Shown: piece by piece, positions 26,796-36,218 of the stretch
Layout: the number at the start of each line of letters is the position of its first letter
Numbering within the stretch: the stretch's first letter is position 1
DNA from: an uncultured Bacteroidales bacterium
GTDB taxonomy: Bacteria; Bacteroidota; Bacteroidia; Bacteroidales; UBA932
NCBI GenBank assembly: GCA_949296645.1
Contig: CASFPH010000002.1
Coordinates: 62,001 to 126,000, forward strand
Reading direction: 5' to 3'
DNA length: 64,000 nt
The notes under the pieces: model-generated
Database searches by the model: none
What the model saw: the letters and a program-made list of their open reading frames with translations, nothing else
What the model was told of the DNA's origin: nothing
Made by a program: the position numbers and the translations under genes

Positions 26796-26803
26796 CAAAT
26801 TTA
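26796..26803 (-). promoter_or_regulatory. Bacteroidota -7 box for the PfkB-family gene
   Basis: The minus strand reads TAAATTTG, matching TAnnTTTG, 18 bases before the ATG at 26777. The -33 region is not convincing. Confidence 0.35.
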
Positions 26804-26812
26804 GGCAAAACA

Positions 26813-26842
26813 TTGGATATTCTATATTTCTTTGTAGGTTTG
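26813..26842 (+). promoter_or_regulatory. Bacteroidota promoter of panC-panD
   Basis: TTG (26813-26815), a 19-base spacer and TAGGTTTG (26835-26842) match the Bacteroidota sigma factor consensus at both boxes. The panC ATG follows 17 bases downstream. One of the two best promoter matches in the window. Confidence 0.6.
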
Positions 26843-26859
26843 CAGAAAATTTCAAAAAA

Positions 26860-27711
26860 ATGCTTGTAGCAAAAAACATCAACGAATTCAGAAAAGGGTA
26901 CGAGACCGTAAGGCCGGGAATGAAAGTAGGGCTGGTACCCACGATGGGAGCCTTGCATCAGGGACATATCTCTCTGGTAAAGAAGGCAGTCGACAAATGT
27001 GATTTTGTAATAGTAAGCGTCTTCGTAAACCCGACACAGTTCAACAATCCCGAAGACCTCAGAACATACCCTCGCACACTTGAAGCGGACTGCGAGCTTC
27101 TCGGTTCCGCAGGCGCCGACCTTGTTTTCGCACCTCAGGTGGAAGATATCTATCCTGAAAAGGACGAACGCGTATTCGACTTCGAAGGACTTGACAAATA
27201 CGGCGAAGGACCGAGAAGGCCGGGACACTTCAACGGTGTGGCACAGGTTGTGACAAGACTCTTCGATATCGCGAAACCGGATTATGCTTTCTTCGGTGAA
27301 AAGGACTTCCAGCAGCTTGCCATAATCCGCAACTTCACCAGAAAACTGGGAAACAAGATAGAGATTGTCCCTTGCGAGATATGCAGAGGAGAGGACGGAC
27401 TTGCCCTCAGTTCAAGGAACATGCTCCTCAATGCTGCCCAGAGAGCAGCAGCTCCGCACATTTTCGCCACACTGGATTCCGAAACGAAAAAACTGGCTGA
27501 AGACAATTTCAACATGAGCGTGGATGAATTCCTGAAAAGAATAACAGACGGTATAAATTCCAATCCTGAACTCGAATGCGAATATGCGGAAGCAGTAGAC
27601 TCTGACGACCTGCACAGAATCGCTTCATGGGACGAATCGGAACACATCAGACTATGGTGTGCCGTGTATGCAGGAAAAGTAAGACTGATTGACAATATCA
27701 AGGTAAGATAG
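26860..27711 (+). CDS. panC: Pantothenate synthetase
   Basis: PanC condenses pantoate and beta-alanine with ATP to pantothenate for coenzyme A synthesis. The frame is open from 26425 but that part lies over the divergent kinase. The ATG at 26860 gives 283 aa, the normal length, starting [13 protein letters not shown]. Visible motifs are [15 protein letters not shown] (HIGH motif), [23 protein letters not shown] and [11 protein letters not shown] (KMSKS-like). It is followed 23 bases later by panD, which supplies beta-alanine. Confidence 0.96.
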   Translation: MLVAKNINEFRKGYETVRPGMKVGLVPTMGALHQGHISLVKKAVDKCDFVIVSVFVNPTQFNNPEDLRTYPRTLEADCELLGSAGADLVFAPQVEDIYPEKDERVFDFEGLDKYGEGPRRPGHFNGVAQVVTRLFDIAKPDYAFFGEKDFQQLAIIRNFTRKLGNKIEIVPCEICRGEDGLALSSRNMLLNAAQRAAAPHIFATLDSETKKLAEDNFNMSVDEFLKRITDGINSNPELECEYAEAVDSDDLHRIASWDESEHIRLWCAVYAGKVRLIDNIKVR

Positions 27712-27734
27712 TAGAAAGGCAAACAATAAAAACA

Positions 27735-28088
27735 ATGTATCTGCAAATTCTGAAATCCAAGATTCATCGCGCAAGGGTAACCGAGGCGAACCTCAACTAC
27801 ATAGGCAGCATCACGATAGACATGGACCTCGTGGATGCTGCAGGGCTGTATCCCAACGAAAAGGTACACATCGTAAACATAAACAACGGAGAAAGGATTG
27901 AGACCTATGTCATACCGGGAGAACGCGGAAGCGGTAAAATCGGAATAAACGGAGCTGCAGCACACAAGTTTTCCGTAGGAGATCTCGTAATAATAATGGC
28001 ATACGCTCAGATGACACCGGAAGAAATGGCATCACACAAGCCGAAGGTAATATTCCCGGACTCGGAAACCAACAGGCTCATAAAGTAA
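27735..28088 (+). CDS. panD: Aspartate 1-decarboxylase
   Basis: PanD decarboxylates aspartate to beta-alanine using a pyruvoyl group formed by self-cleavage. The 117-aa proenzyme has the cleavage site at Gly24-Ser25 in NYIGSITID. Other hallmarks are [16 protein letters not shown] and [21 protein letters not shown]. It directly follows panC, giving a two-step pantothenate unit. The flippase-like gene begins 9 bases after the stop. Confidence 0.96.
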   Translation: MYLQILKSKIHRARVTEANLNYIGSITIDMDLVDAAGLYPNEKVHIVNINNGERIETYVIPGERGSGKIGINGAAAHKFSVGDLVIIMAYAQMTPEEMASHKPKVIFPDSETNRLIK

Positions 28089-28097
28089 CGCTACTTT

Positions 28098-29087
28098 ATG
28101 AAATCGAAAATAGCGAAATATCTCATATTTTTTACAATAACAGTCATCCTTCTCTACTTCTCGTTCAGCGGAGTCGAGTGGGATGACTTCATTTCCGGAC
28201 TTCACAGCTGCAATTTCAGGTGGATTTTACTATCCATGACAGTCAGCATCGCTGCCTTCGTTTTCAGGGCCGCCAGATGGAGACTGCTGATGATACCCCT
28301 CGACAAAAGTATCACATTCAGGGAATCATTCGACGGAATCAACATAGGAAACATAACTAACTTCGCACTGCCCCGGGCAGGGGAATTCGCAAGATGCGGA
28401 GTCATATCTAAAACAGGCAAGGCAAAATTCGAATCGGTACTCGGAAGCGTAGTCGTCGAAAGAGTATTCGACATGGTTACGCTTGCAGTAATATTCACTA
28501 CCCTCTTCTTTCTCAAATGGGACGATTTCGGACTGTTCATGGAAGAGAACATCCTCGGCCCGCTCTCGGGTAAATTCGGAAAAGGCTTCATGCTGGCCAT
28601 AGCAATTTGTGCCGCAGCCGGGATAGCAGCATTGTGGCTCATGAAAAAACACAGGAAAAGACTTTCAGAAAATTTCATACTCGGAAGACTGTACAGAGCA
28701 GTGGACGGACTTAAAAGCGGACTCTATTCAGGAATAAAAATGGAAAGCAGATGGGCATTCCTGCTTTACACAGCCATGATATGGACATGTTACTGGATGA
28801 TGAGCTTCTGCACGATAATGGCATTCCCGGCAGTTGCTACACTCTCTGGAGAAGACGCCCTCTTCCTCATGATTGCAGGAAGTCTCGGATGGGTCGTTCC
28901 GGTACAGGGAGGTATAGGAGCATATCACTTCATAGTAAGCCTTGCGCTGTCAAGCGTTTATGGAATAAACCATACTGACGGCATAATATTCGCCACAATA
29001 TCGCACACCTCACAGGCAATCACGATGATCGCGGGAGGCATATGGTCCATTGCAAGTATGGCCCTGTACGCAAGAAAGACATTATAG
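28098..29087 (+). CDS. Flippase-like integral membrane protein (UPF0104 / LPG synthase TM domain family)
   Basis: The 329-aa protein has about eight hydrophobic segments and the family patterns FRAARWRLLM, ITNFALPRAGEFARCGVIS and VVERVFDMVTL. A C-terminal segment reads GSLGWVVPVQGGIGAYHF. Members share the membrane domain of lysylphosphatidylglycerol synthase but lack its transferase domain; many are suspected lipid or glycolipid translocases. It is closely spaced behind panD, which does not reveal its substrate. Confidence 0.78.
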   Translation: MKSKIAKYLIFFTITVILLYFSFSGVEWDDFISGLHSCNFRWILLSMTVSIAAFVFRAARWRLLMIPLDKSITFRESFDGINIGNITNFALPRAGEFARCGVISKTGKAKFESVLGSVVVERVFDMVTLAVIFTTLFFLKWDDFGLFMEENILGPLSGKFGKGFMLAIAICAAAGIAALWLMKKHRKRLSENFILGRLYRAVDGLKSGLYSGIKMESRWAFLLYTAMIWTCYWMMSFCTIMAFPAVATLSGEDALFLMIAGSLGWVVPVQGGIGAYHFIVSLALSSVYGINHTDGIIFATISHTSQAITMIAGGIWSIASMALYARKTL

Positions 29088-29134
29088 GCACACTTATTGC
29101 AACAGACATCAATGAATATTGACACAATAACGTT

Positions 29135-29776
29135 ATGAAAAAGATAATCATACTAACACTTCTTTTCGCCTTTGCGATGGGAGAACTTTATGCACAACCG
29201 GCAAAAAGAAAAAGGAATGACTATGACGAATATATGGAATATCCGAAAAACGAAATATACGTCCAGTACGGCAGTCCGAGCATATTCGACTTTTCTTATT
29301 TCATGTCGGACAAAAAGGTAACCAACAACGGAAACACCTTCACATCCGACAACCGTCATTTCTACGGAATAGCCGGTGCCGGATACAACAGATACATAAC
29401 TCCTTACTTCAATGCCGGAGCATATATAGGATTCAGCACCAGCGATATGGACGTGATGAACGACACGGGAAACAAACTGTTCAGAAGCTCGTTATATGAC
29501 TATACCGTCATGGCATCCGGACATTGGATATTCTTCAAGGAAGGAGCGACAGAACTTTCAGCCGGACTGTACATCGGGGCCACATATCTTGACGAAACTA
29601 TTTCCGGATACAATGGAACTGACAAATCCTTTACTCCCGTAGAATCGGACCGCTTCCGCGTGGCATACCACCTGACTGCCATAAAAGCGCGTTTCGGAGG
29701 CAATATAGGGGGATTCGTCGAACTCGGATTCGGATACAGAGGCCTTGTAAATGCGGGCCTTTCGGTAAGATTCTGA
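29135..29776 (+). CDS. Small outer-membrane beta-barrel protein of unknown function
   Basis: A signal peptide (residues 1-20, ending LYAQ) precedes roughly 190 residues with alternating aromatic and polar strands, such as YGIAGAGYNRYITPYFNAGA and ELSAGLYIGATY. The protein ends in VRF, with the C-terminal Phe expected for barrels assembled by BamA. The size fits an eight-stranded barrel of the OmpA/OmpW sort. A charged stretch KRKRNDYDEYMEY follows the signal peptide. No specific family is recognised. It converges on the barrel gene of module A. Confidence 0.65.
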   Translation: MKKIIILTLLFAFAMGELYAQPAKRKRNDYDEYMEYPKNEIYVQYGSPSIFDFSYFMSDKKVTNNGNTFTSDNRHFYGIAGAGYNRYITPYFNAGAYIGFSTSDMDVMNDTGNKLFRSSLYDYTVMASGHWIFFKEGATELSAGLYIGATYLDETISGYNGTDKSFTPVESDRFRVAYHLTAIKARFGGNIGGFVELGFGYRGLVNAGLSVRF

Positions 29777-29794
29777 CAATCCGACAGCACAGAG

Positions 29795-29822
29795 TCCCCA
29801 TTGCATTGTCACTGCACGGGGA
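29795..29822. terminator. Hairpin between two convergent outer-membrane protein genes
   Basis: TCCCC (29795-29799) pairs with GGGGA (29818-29822), with an inner TGCA/TGCA pairing. It lies between the stops of the two convergent genes. No T-run follows on either strand, so terminator activity is uncertain. Confidence 0.3.
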
Positions 29823-29836
29823 AAACACTGTTATAG

Positions 29837-32551
29837 CTACCACCTGAGTTGATTCCCGAACTTTATTTCAAACGAAATCATATAGCTTCCGGTCTGTATC
29901 CTGCTGTAGGTATTCATGACATACTGGTCGGCATACGTCGTGGTCACGAAGTTCCTGCTGTTGAGGATATCGTTGGCATTGAATGAAAGACGCGCGTTCC
30001 TCTCCTTGAAGAGGAAGACACCGAGCGATGCGTTCAGCAGATGGTTCGACAACGGGTCCGCACCTGTTCCGCTCAGATAGTACTCATAGTCATACGAACA
30101 CTCCAGATTGACCCTCTTCGAGAAATCCCATCTCATTTTGGCAGAGGCCCTGTCGTAGTACGAGCCGTTGCGGAATGCCGAACTGTTTATGTAAACCCTG
30201 TACTCGAACTTGTTCGTTAGATCCAGCCGGAACTTCGAAGAGAAGTTGGTAGAGAACCCCAAGTCAGATAAAAGCGCATGGCTGCTCTCATTGCCGATTA
30301 CCGAATTGACGGATGTCTCCGAGTCCCTGTAATTGTATTTGGCCGAAAACTTCACTATCGAACTCAAAGGAGCGATATTGGACTCCACATCCATGCCGAA
30401 ATCGTAGTTCCAGGCCACATTGCCGTTCACGAATGTGGATACTGTAGCTCCGGGTGAGACTTCATACCCCGGAAACGCCTCCATCTGCCCTCCGTCCCTG
30501 TAATAGGTCCTGTCGGTTATCACCGGTGAAATCACCGCTGACACCCTTCCATCAAATGACATGGTAAAGGACCTGTTCGTAGAAAATCTCTCGGACAACA
30601 AGACGGAATAACTTGTCTCCGGACGCAATTCCGGATTCCCCACACTTATGAACATCGGATTCCTGTCATTAATCCACTCTCCGTAATTCCTGTAGGAGCC
30701 GGTGTACTGGCTCCCGCCCAGTCTCATTGAGAATGACCACTTTGCACCCTGCGCCAGATTATAGCTGATACTCGGTTCTACGGCATGAAAGAACCTATTG
30801 ACAGTTTTCTTGTCAGGCAGACGCTCCTCGAGGTCGAACATGAGCATCTTGTAGTTCAATGTCAGGTAAAGCTGGGATTTCCTGCCTAACCTGTAGTTTG
30901 TATTGAATCCGGGTACTATTTCCAGTTCCGAAACATCCATGTCTCCGGAATAATATGGATTCTCGGTTCCCGAATCGAGATCGAATGCCATTTCCGACTC
31001 TGTCCTGGAAGAATAGCTGCTCCCCAGCGAAAATTCAATATTGCCTTTCCTTATATTCCGTATCCATGCCAAAGAGGAAGAGGCGGAAAATTCAGGATTC
31101 CCGTTATCTATTGAAAGTCCGAGAATCCTCGCAGACCCGAGTTCCTCTATGGTATCCCTCCTTATTTCCGTTCCGTCACTCTTCAGGTACGCAGCCGCGA
31201 GGATTGCCTTGAGTGAATTCCTGTCTGTCAAAGTCTGCCTGTAATCCAGCCTTGGTCTGATACTGAAGGTATTCGAACTCATACCGGCATTAAGGCTGTT
31301 GAACAGCAACTTCTCGCCGTCACGGTCAATATCGGATACGGACTGCGACATGGCCGATTCTTTTGAGAATCCCATATCCAGCTTTGATTCCAACAAAATC
31401 TTATCCGCCAGATATTTGTACTTCATATGGACATCATGCGAGCCGCTTCTGTTTTTGGACAGGGAACGGGACATATTCCTTTGGGAAGCCATATCTTCTG
31501 TCGGGTAATAATCCGCAACGCTTCTGGTTACATTATCCGACCTATCGGCCCGATATATGTATGAGACATCTATCATATTCTTCCTGTTCAGGTTTTTTGT
31601 CAGAGAAAATACACCGAACTCATATCTGCGCTCTCCACCTGAACCTTTGATTGAACCGTATGTGTTCTTGTTGCTTGATTCGAAATGTCCTGAAAACTGT
31701 ATTTCCGGAGAAAAGACACCGGCATGCAGCATAGTAGCGTATCTTGCATGCAGCTCTCCCTGATCCTTTTTACTGTCAACCCCGCCCTCAGCTATTGCCA
31801 TTCCGGAAACCACCATATCGAATTTCTTGAATGTCACGATATTGAGCACTTTCCGCTTTCTGGCATTCTTGCCGTAAAGGATCTGCTCCTTCTCATCATC
31901 CTCATCGTAGGCATATATCTGGCTCGCCTCATCAGCGGCTATCTCGGTCAGAGGCCTCATCACATCCTCCCCGAATATCAGCTTGCCGTTCACGTATGTT
32001 CTGGAGACTGTCTCTCCACCTATCGTAACCGTATTTCCCGAAATGCTGACTCCCGGCATTCTTTTCAGTACCTCCAGCACTGGGTCACCATGCATGGTCT
32101 TCACCGCACGGGGAAAGAAGACTACAGTATCACCCTTTATCCTGTACATCTCCATCCTCGCCTTTACCACAATCTCATCCAGCTTGGATACGTCCTCCAC
32201 AAGCTTTATTTTACCTATATCCGCCTCATTCGCCCTGAATCTCGAATATCCGGACAGATCCAACATCTTGACCTTATACCCCAAGGACGAGAATTCCAGC
32301 CTTGACGGGACACTCCTCGGTACAGCAATATTGAAACGGCCTTTGCCATCGGAAAGATATGTCTTCACCGTCATGCCATTCTTGTCATGACATACCCTGT
32401 TTATTATGACTTCAGGAAGCGGTTTGCCCGTCAGGGAATCGACAACAGTTCCCTTGAATGTTATCTCAGGATTGTTCTGTGAATACAGATGTGTGGAAAA
32501 AAACATGATACCCAAAAGCATGGGCATCATGAATATATAGATTTTATTCAT
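29837..32551 (-). CDS. Module A outer-membrane protein: CarboxypepD_reg, plug-like and beta-barrel domains
   Basis: Start ATG at 32551 (MNKIYIFMMPMLLG); a TTG at 32560 in the same frame is less likely. After the signal peptide (cleavage near LYSQ), residues 30-110 form a carboxypeptidase-regulatory-like domain beginning FKGTVVDSLTGKPLPEVIIN. Residues 130-230 are plug-like: HGDPVLEVLKRMPGVSISGN and TYVNGKLIFGEDVM. The rest is a large barrel ending FEIKFGNQLRW. This resembles the OMP_b-brl_3/TonB-receptor-like families. No TonB box is evident. An acidic AYDEDDEKEQ stretch follows the plug. Its start is 5 bases after the small secreted protein stop, so the two are co-transcribed. Confidence 0.85.
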   Translation of the reverse strand: MNKIYIFMMPMLLGIMFFSTHLYSQNNPEITFKGTVVDSLTGKPLPEVIINRVCHDKNGMTVKTYLSDGKGRFNIAVPRSVPSRLEFSSLGYKVKMLDLSGYSRFRANEADIGKIKLVEDVSKLDEIVVKARMEMYRIKGDTVVFFPRAVKTMHGDPVLEVLKRMPGVSISGNTVTIGGETVSRTYVNGKLIFGEDVMRPLTEIAADEASQIYAYDEDDEKEQILYGKNARKRKVLNIVTFKKFDMVVSGMAIAEGGVDSKKDQGELHARYATMLHAGVFSPEIQFSGHFESSNKNTYGSIKGSGGERRYEFGVFSLTKNLNRKNMIDVSYIYRADRSDNVTRSVADYYPTEDMASQRNMSRSLSKNRSGSHDVHMKYKYLADKILLESKLDMGFSKESAMSQSVSDIDRDGEKLLFNSLNAGMSSNTFSIRPRLDYRQTLTDRNSLKAILAAAYLKSDGTEIRRDTIEELGSARILGLSIDNGNPEFSASSSLAWIRNIRKGNIEFSLGSSYSSRTESEMAFDLDSGTENPYYSGDMDVSELEIVPGFNTNYRLGRKSQLYLTLNYKMLMFDLEERLPDKKTVNRFFHAVEPSISYNLAQGAKWSFSMRLGGSQYTGSYRNYGEWINDRNPMFISVGNPELRPETSYSVLLSERFSTNRSFTMSFDGRVSAVISPVITDRTYYRDGGQMEAFPGYEVSPGATVSTFVNGNVAWNYDFGMDVESNIAPLSSIVKFSAKYNYRDSETSVNSVIGNESSHALLSDLGFSTNFSSKFRLDLTNKFEYRVYINSSAFRNGSYYDRASAKMRWDFSKRVNLECSYDYEYYLSGTGADPLSNHLLNASLGVFLFKERNARLSFNANDILNSRNFVTTTYADQYVMNTYSRIQTGSYMISFEIKFGNQLRW

Positions 32552-32556
32552 AATAA

Positions 32557-32964
32557 TCAATATATATCTACAAATAAAATCTCTTTAAGAAAAACATCCG
32601 TACTATGTTCTCTTATTTCAACGGCAATATGCCCAGGCCCATGTATTTCAAACACGCCGCACAAATCACAATACTTCATATCTACTGGGACAAATTCTGA
32701 TGGCTTATCTGAAATATTATTAGATGGAACCAATTTAGTGGGCCATGAAGTCAATACTTTCACAATAATAAAACTTTTATTGTTAATCTCTACAATCCTT
32801 GAATACACATCTGCATAAAGACCGTCAACGACCCGATCACAACCATACGAAGGTGATACAACAGTCATCTCTGCAACATTTTCATTTTTGAGTTCAGAAG
32901 ATTTCGCCTGTTGACCGAATAAAATAAAACTCAGAGCTAAGGAAATAAAGAACAGTTTTTTCAT
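32557..32964 (-). CDS. Module A small secreted protein
   Basis: ATG at 32964 gives 135 aa with a clear signal peptide, MKKLFFISLALSFILFGQQA. The mature part (about 110 residues) has three cysteines, two of them in MKYCDLC, and a C-terminal pattern IHGPGHIAVEIREHST. It is related over its C-terminal half to the module B protein and weakly to module C. I recognise no family. Its promoter and signal peptide are nearly identical in DNA to those of module B. It immediately precedes the barrel gene, so a role as cargo, ligand or accessory of the barrel is a reasonable inference only. Confidence 0.7.
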   Translation of the reverse strand: MKKLFFISLALSFILFGQQAKSSELKNENVAEMTVVSPSYGCDRVVDGLYADVYSRIVEINNKSFIIVKVLTSWPTKLVPSNNISDKPSEFVPVDMKYCDLCGVFEIHGPGHIAVEIREHSTDVFLKEILFVDIY

Positions 32965-33052
32965 AATCGTAATATTTAAAAGGTTAATTGACTCAAAAAT
33001 AAAAATATTACCCCATAAAATCAACCCGAATTTGGTTCAATCCGGTTCAATT
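32886..33052 (-). repeat. Direct repeat copy 1: promoter, leader and signal peptide of module A
   Basis: This 167-base segment matches 36140-36306 with a single difference that I found (C at 32953 versus T at 36207). It covers the upstream region, the promoter and the first 26 codons of the small gene. Similarity drops sharply at both ends. Confidence 0.9.
32994..33024 (-). promoter_or_regulatory. Promoter of module A
   Basis: On the minus strand TTG (33024-33022), a 20-base spacer and TATTTTTG (33001-32994) match the Bacteroidota consensus. The ATG of the small secreted protein is 29 bases downstream. Confidence 0.6.
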
Positions 33053-33090
33053 AACCGCACATTACGGCAAAAAAAGGGATTAACACACAA

Positions 33091-35790
33091 CTATTTTTTC
33101 CTGATATGCCATACAAAAGAGATTGTGTAGCACCCTGTACGTATTTTACTGTAGGTATTCATAACATATTGGTCCGCATAGCTTACCATAAGGTAATTGC
33201 TGTTGTTGAGAATATCCTTGGCATTGAATGCAAGCCTCGCATTCCTGTCCTTGAAGAGGAAGACACCTACAGATGCATTCAGAAAATGGCCTGACAAAGG
33301 TTCACTCCCAGACCTTCCGAGATAATACTCATAAACATACGAACACTCCAGATTCAGCCGTTTATAAAAATCCCATCTTATTTTTGTTGAAACCCTGTCG
33401 TAAAAAGAACTGTTGCGAAAATCGGAACTGTTCACATATACCCTGTACTCCAACTTGTTTTCCATATCAAGTCTGAACCTGGAAGAGAAATTAGTCGAAA
33501 GGCTGAAGTTCGAAAGAAGAGCATTACTGTTCTCTTTGCCGATTACCGAATTCACCGATGTCTCCGACTCCCTGTAATTATAATCAGCCTTGAACTTCAA
33601 AATCGAACTCAATGGTACGATATTGGACTCAAGCTCCACCCCCAGAGCATAATTCCAAGCCATACTTCCATTCACAAAAGTGGATACCGTCGCTCCGGAA
33701 GAGACTTCATAACCCGGAAACGCCTCTATCTGCCCTCCGTCCCTGTAATAGGTTCTGTCGGTTATGACCGGATTGAAAACCGGGGATACTCTTCCGACAA
33801 ATGTGACGCTGAATGACTTTTTTGTCATTATCCTTTCCGACAAGGAAAGGGAATAAGATGTCGAAGGCCGGAGTTCAGGGTTGCCTGTAGTTATGAACAT
33901 CGGATTACTGTCATTTATCCATTCCCCGTAGTTTCTGTACGAGCCTATACTTTGAAGGCCATCAATCCTCACAGTAAGCCCGGAAATTTCTCCATGCTTC
34001 CAATAATAGGCGATTCTCGGCTCCAGGGCGTGGAAAAACTTTTTCACTGTTCTTTCATACGGCAACCTCTCGTTGAGATTGAACATTGTCAGCTTATATG
34101 CCAGGTCAAAATAAATATTAGTTTTGCTGCTTAAGCTGTAAGTACCTGATATTGCAGGCAATATTACCGCTTCAGACACATCCATATCTCCGGAATAATA
34201 TGTATTCTTTTCTCCTGAATCCAGATCCACCGCCATTTCCGATTCTGTGCCTGAAGAATAGCTGACCTTTATGTTCGGAGAAATATTTCCCTTTTTCATG
34301 TTCCAAATCCATTCGAATCTGGATGATCCTGAAATTTTAGGTCTTCCCCTATCTATTGAAAGTCCCAGAAGTCTTCTTGCTCCTACTTCCTCTAAAGTAT
34401 CGCGTCTCACCGTTGAACCATTGTTGTTTGAGTAAACGAAAGAACCTCTGATTGAATAAGAGTTTTCACCTGCTTTCCTGCTGTAATAAAGATAGGGGTT
34501 CAATGTATATCCAAATGAACTGGCATTGTAATACTGTTTGTTTGACAACATATACGAACCGTCACGCTCCACGGAAGACAAAGATTCCGACAACATTGCA
34601 TTCTTACTGAACGCCATGTCAAGATTGGCCCGCAGAGAACTTTTTCCGCTTGTATTTTCGTAACGGATTTTTATATCATGGTTCGCTCCGCGGCTGGCGG
34701 ACATGTTTTTTGAAGAATTTGTCTGCGAAGCAAAATCTTCCGTAGGATAATAATCGGTAACAACACGCTGTTCATCATCATACCTTTGGGCAGAATAATT
34801 ATAATCGACACAAATCATTTTGTTCCTGCTGAAATTCCGGTCTAAAGAAACATATCCGAACTCGTTCCTGCTTTCGCCTCCTGAAGCTTTCATGGATGAA
34901 TAATCGTTAAGGTTACCGGATTGGATCATGGCTCCCAGCCTAAGCTCTGGAGAAAAAAGACCGATTTCAGCAGACCCATCATATCTTGGTTTCAATCTGC
35001 CTTCATCCTTTTTACTGTCAAGACCGCCTTCCGCAATCAGGCGTCCGAAAGAAAGAGAATTGAATTTTTCGAATGTCACGACATTGAGCACTTTCCTTTT
35101 TTTGGCATTCTTGCCGTAAAGGATCTGCTTCTTCTCATCATCCTCATCGTAGGCATATATCTGGCTCGCCTCATCAGCGGCGATCTCGGTCAGAGGCTTC
35201 ATCACATCCTCCCCGAATATCAGTTTGCCGTTCACGTATGTTCTGGAGACTGTCTCTCCACCTATCGTAACCGTATTCCCCGAAATGCTGACACCAGGCA
35301 TTCTTCTCAACACCTCCAGCACAGGGTCTCCATGCATGGTCTTTACCGCACGGGGAAAAAAGACTACGGTATCCCCCTTTATTTTGTACATCTCCATCCT
35401 CGCCTTTACCACAATCTCATCCAGTTTGGACACGTCCTGAACCATTTCCATATTTCCAAGCTTGAATTCATCGGCTCGGAACACAACGTATTTATCCAGA
35501 CTGAACACCTTGACCTTATACCCCAGGAACGAGAACTCCAGTCTTGACGGAACATTCCTCGGCACTGCAATATTGAAACGGCCTTCATTATCGGAAAGAT
35601 ATGTCTTCACCGTCATGCCTTTTTTCTCCTGACAGACCCTGTTGATTATGACCTCTGGAAGCGGCTTACCCGTCAGGGAATCGACAACAGTTCCCCTGAA
35701 TGTTACCTCCGGATTGTTCTGCGAATACAGATGTGTGGAAAAAAGCATGGCAGCCATTGTTATGGCCGCCATAAATACAATGCATTTCAT
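33091..35790 (-). CDS. Module B outer-membrane protein: CarboxypepD_reg, plug-like and beta-barrel domains
   Basis: This 899-aa paralogue of the module A barrel begins MKCIVFMAAITMAAM with the same signal-peptide end, FSTHLYSQNNPE. The regulatory-like domain and plug (through ILYGKNAKKRKVLN) are almost identical to module A. The barrel between about residues 240 and 480 has diverged strongly, and later barrel strands are moderately conserved (INDSNPMFITTGNPELRPSTSY). The C-terminus SFVWHIRKK lacks a terminal aromatic, unlike module A. It starts 5 bases after the small secreted protein of module B. Its ligand is unknown. Confidence 0.85.
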   Translation of the reverse strand: MKCIVFMAAITMAAMLFSTHLYSQNNPEVTFRGTVVDSLTGKPLPEVIINRVCQEKKGMTVKTYLSDNEGRFNIAVPRNVPSRLEFSFLGYKVKVFSLDKYVVFRADEFKLGNMEMVQDVSKLDEIVVKARMEMYKIKGDTVVFFPRAVKTMHGDPVLEVLRRMPGVSISGNTVTIGGETVSRTYVNGKLIFGEDVMKPLTEIAADEASQIYAYDEDDEKKQILYGKNAKKRKVLNVVTFEKFNSLSFGRLIAEGGLDSKKDEGRLKPRYDGSAEIGLFSPELRLGAMIQSGNLNDYSSMKASGGESRNEFGYVSLDRNFSRNKMICVDYNYSAQRYDDEQRVVTDYYPTEDFASQTNSSKNMSASRGANHDIKIRYENTSGKSSLRANLDMAFSKNAMLSESLSSVERDGSYMLSNKQYYNASSFGYTLNPYLYYSRKAGENSYSIRGSFVYSNNNGSTVRRDTLEEVGARRLLGLSIDRGRPKISGSSRFEWIWNMKKGNISPNIKVSYSSGTESEMAVDLDSGEKNTYYSGDMDVSEAVILPAISGTYSLSSKTNIYFDLAYKLTMFNLNERLPYERTVKKFFHALEPRIAYYWKHGEISGLTVRIDGLQSIGSYRNYGEWINDSNPMFITTGNPELRPSTSYSLSLSERIMTKKSFSVTFVGRVSPVFNPVITDRTYYRDGGQIEAFPGYEVSSGATVSTFVNGSMAWNYALGVELESNIVPLSSILKFKADYNYRESETSVNSVIGKENSNALLSNFSLSTNFSSRFRLDMENKLEYRVYVNSSDFRNSSFYDRVSTKIRWDFYKRLNLECSYVYEYYLGRSGSEPLSGHFLNASVGVFLFKDRNARLAFNAKDILNNSNYLMVSYADQYVMNTYSKIRTGCYTISFVWHIRKK

Positions 35791-35795
35791 AAGAA

Positions 35796-36218
35796 CTATT
35801 TACGCCTTACATTTACAAAAATAACTTCTTGAGGAATGTTATCAGTACTAATCTCTTTTATTTCAATTGCCACAGACCCTTCTCCTACTATTTGATATAC
35901 AGCCAAGGCATCGTAATACCGTTTATCAACAGCCACAGGCAAAGTAGGTTCCACCAGCCCATTCGTCGGATAGAACTCTTTGTAACCTGAACCTATTATT
36001 CTAATTATCAAGATCTCTATTCCATTACTTATCCGGACCTCTGCTTGTACATGTACAGTAATTGGCTGTTCTTGAATTGAGCAGGTATAATTGCATTCTG
36101 CCATGTTCATAATTTCAAGTTGTGTCATATCACCTTCACTTTTGAGTTCAGAAGATTTCGCCTGTTGACCGAATAAAATAAAACTCAGAGCTAAGGAAAT
36201 AAAGAATAGTTTTTTCAT
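35796..36218 (-). CDS. Module B small secreted protein
   Basis: ATG at 36218 gives 140 aa. The signal peptide MKKLFFISLALSFILFGQQA is the same as in module A, then the sequence diverges after SSELK. The mature part contains CNYTC near residue 43 and ends IVGEGSVAIEIKEISTDN plus a short basic tail. The C-terminal half aligns with module A (VAVDKRYYDALAVYQI against VPVDMKYCDLCGVFEI). No family is recognised. It precedes the barrel gene by 5 bases under a promoter identical to that of module A. Confidence 0.7.
   Translation of the reverse strand: MKKLFFISLALSFILFGQQAKSSELKSEGDMTQLEIMNMAECNYTCSIQEQPITVHVQAEVRISNGIEILIIRIIGSGYKEFYPTNGLVEPTLPVAVDKRYYDALAVYQIVGEGSVAIEIKEISTDNIPQEVIFVNVRRK

Noticed and set aside
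26425-26859. N-terminal extension of panC to 26425
   Set aside because: It would run over the divergent PfkB-family gene; PanC normally starts at the [10 protein letters not shown] methionine, just after a good promoter.
32552-32560. TTG start at 32560 for the module A barrel
   Set aside because: It overlaps the stop of the small secreted gene; the ATG at 32551 gives a good signal peptide with the same 5-base spacing as in module B.
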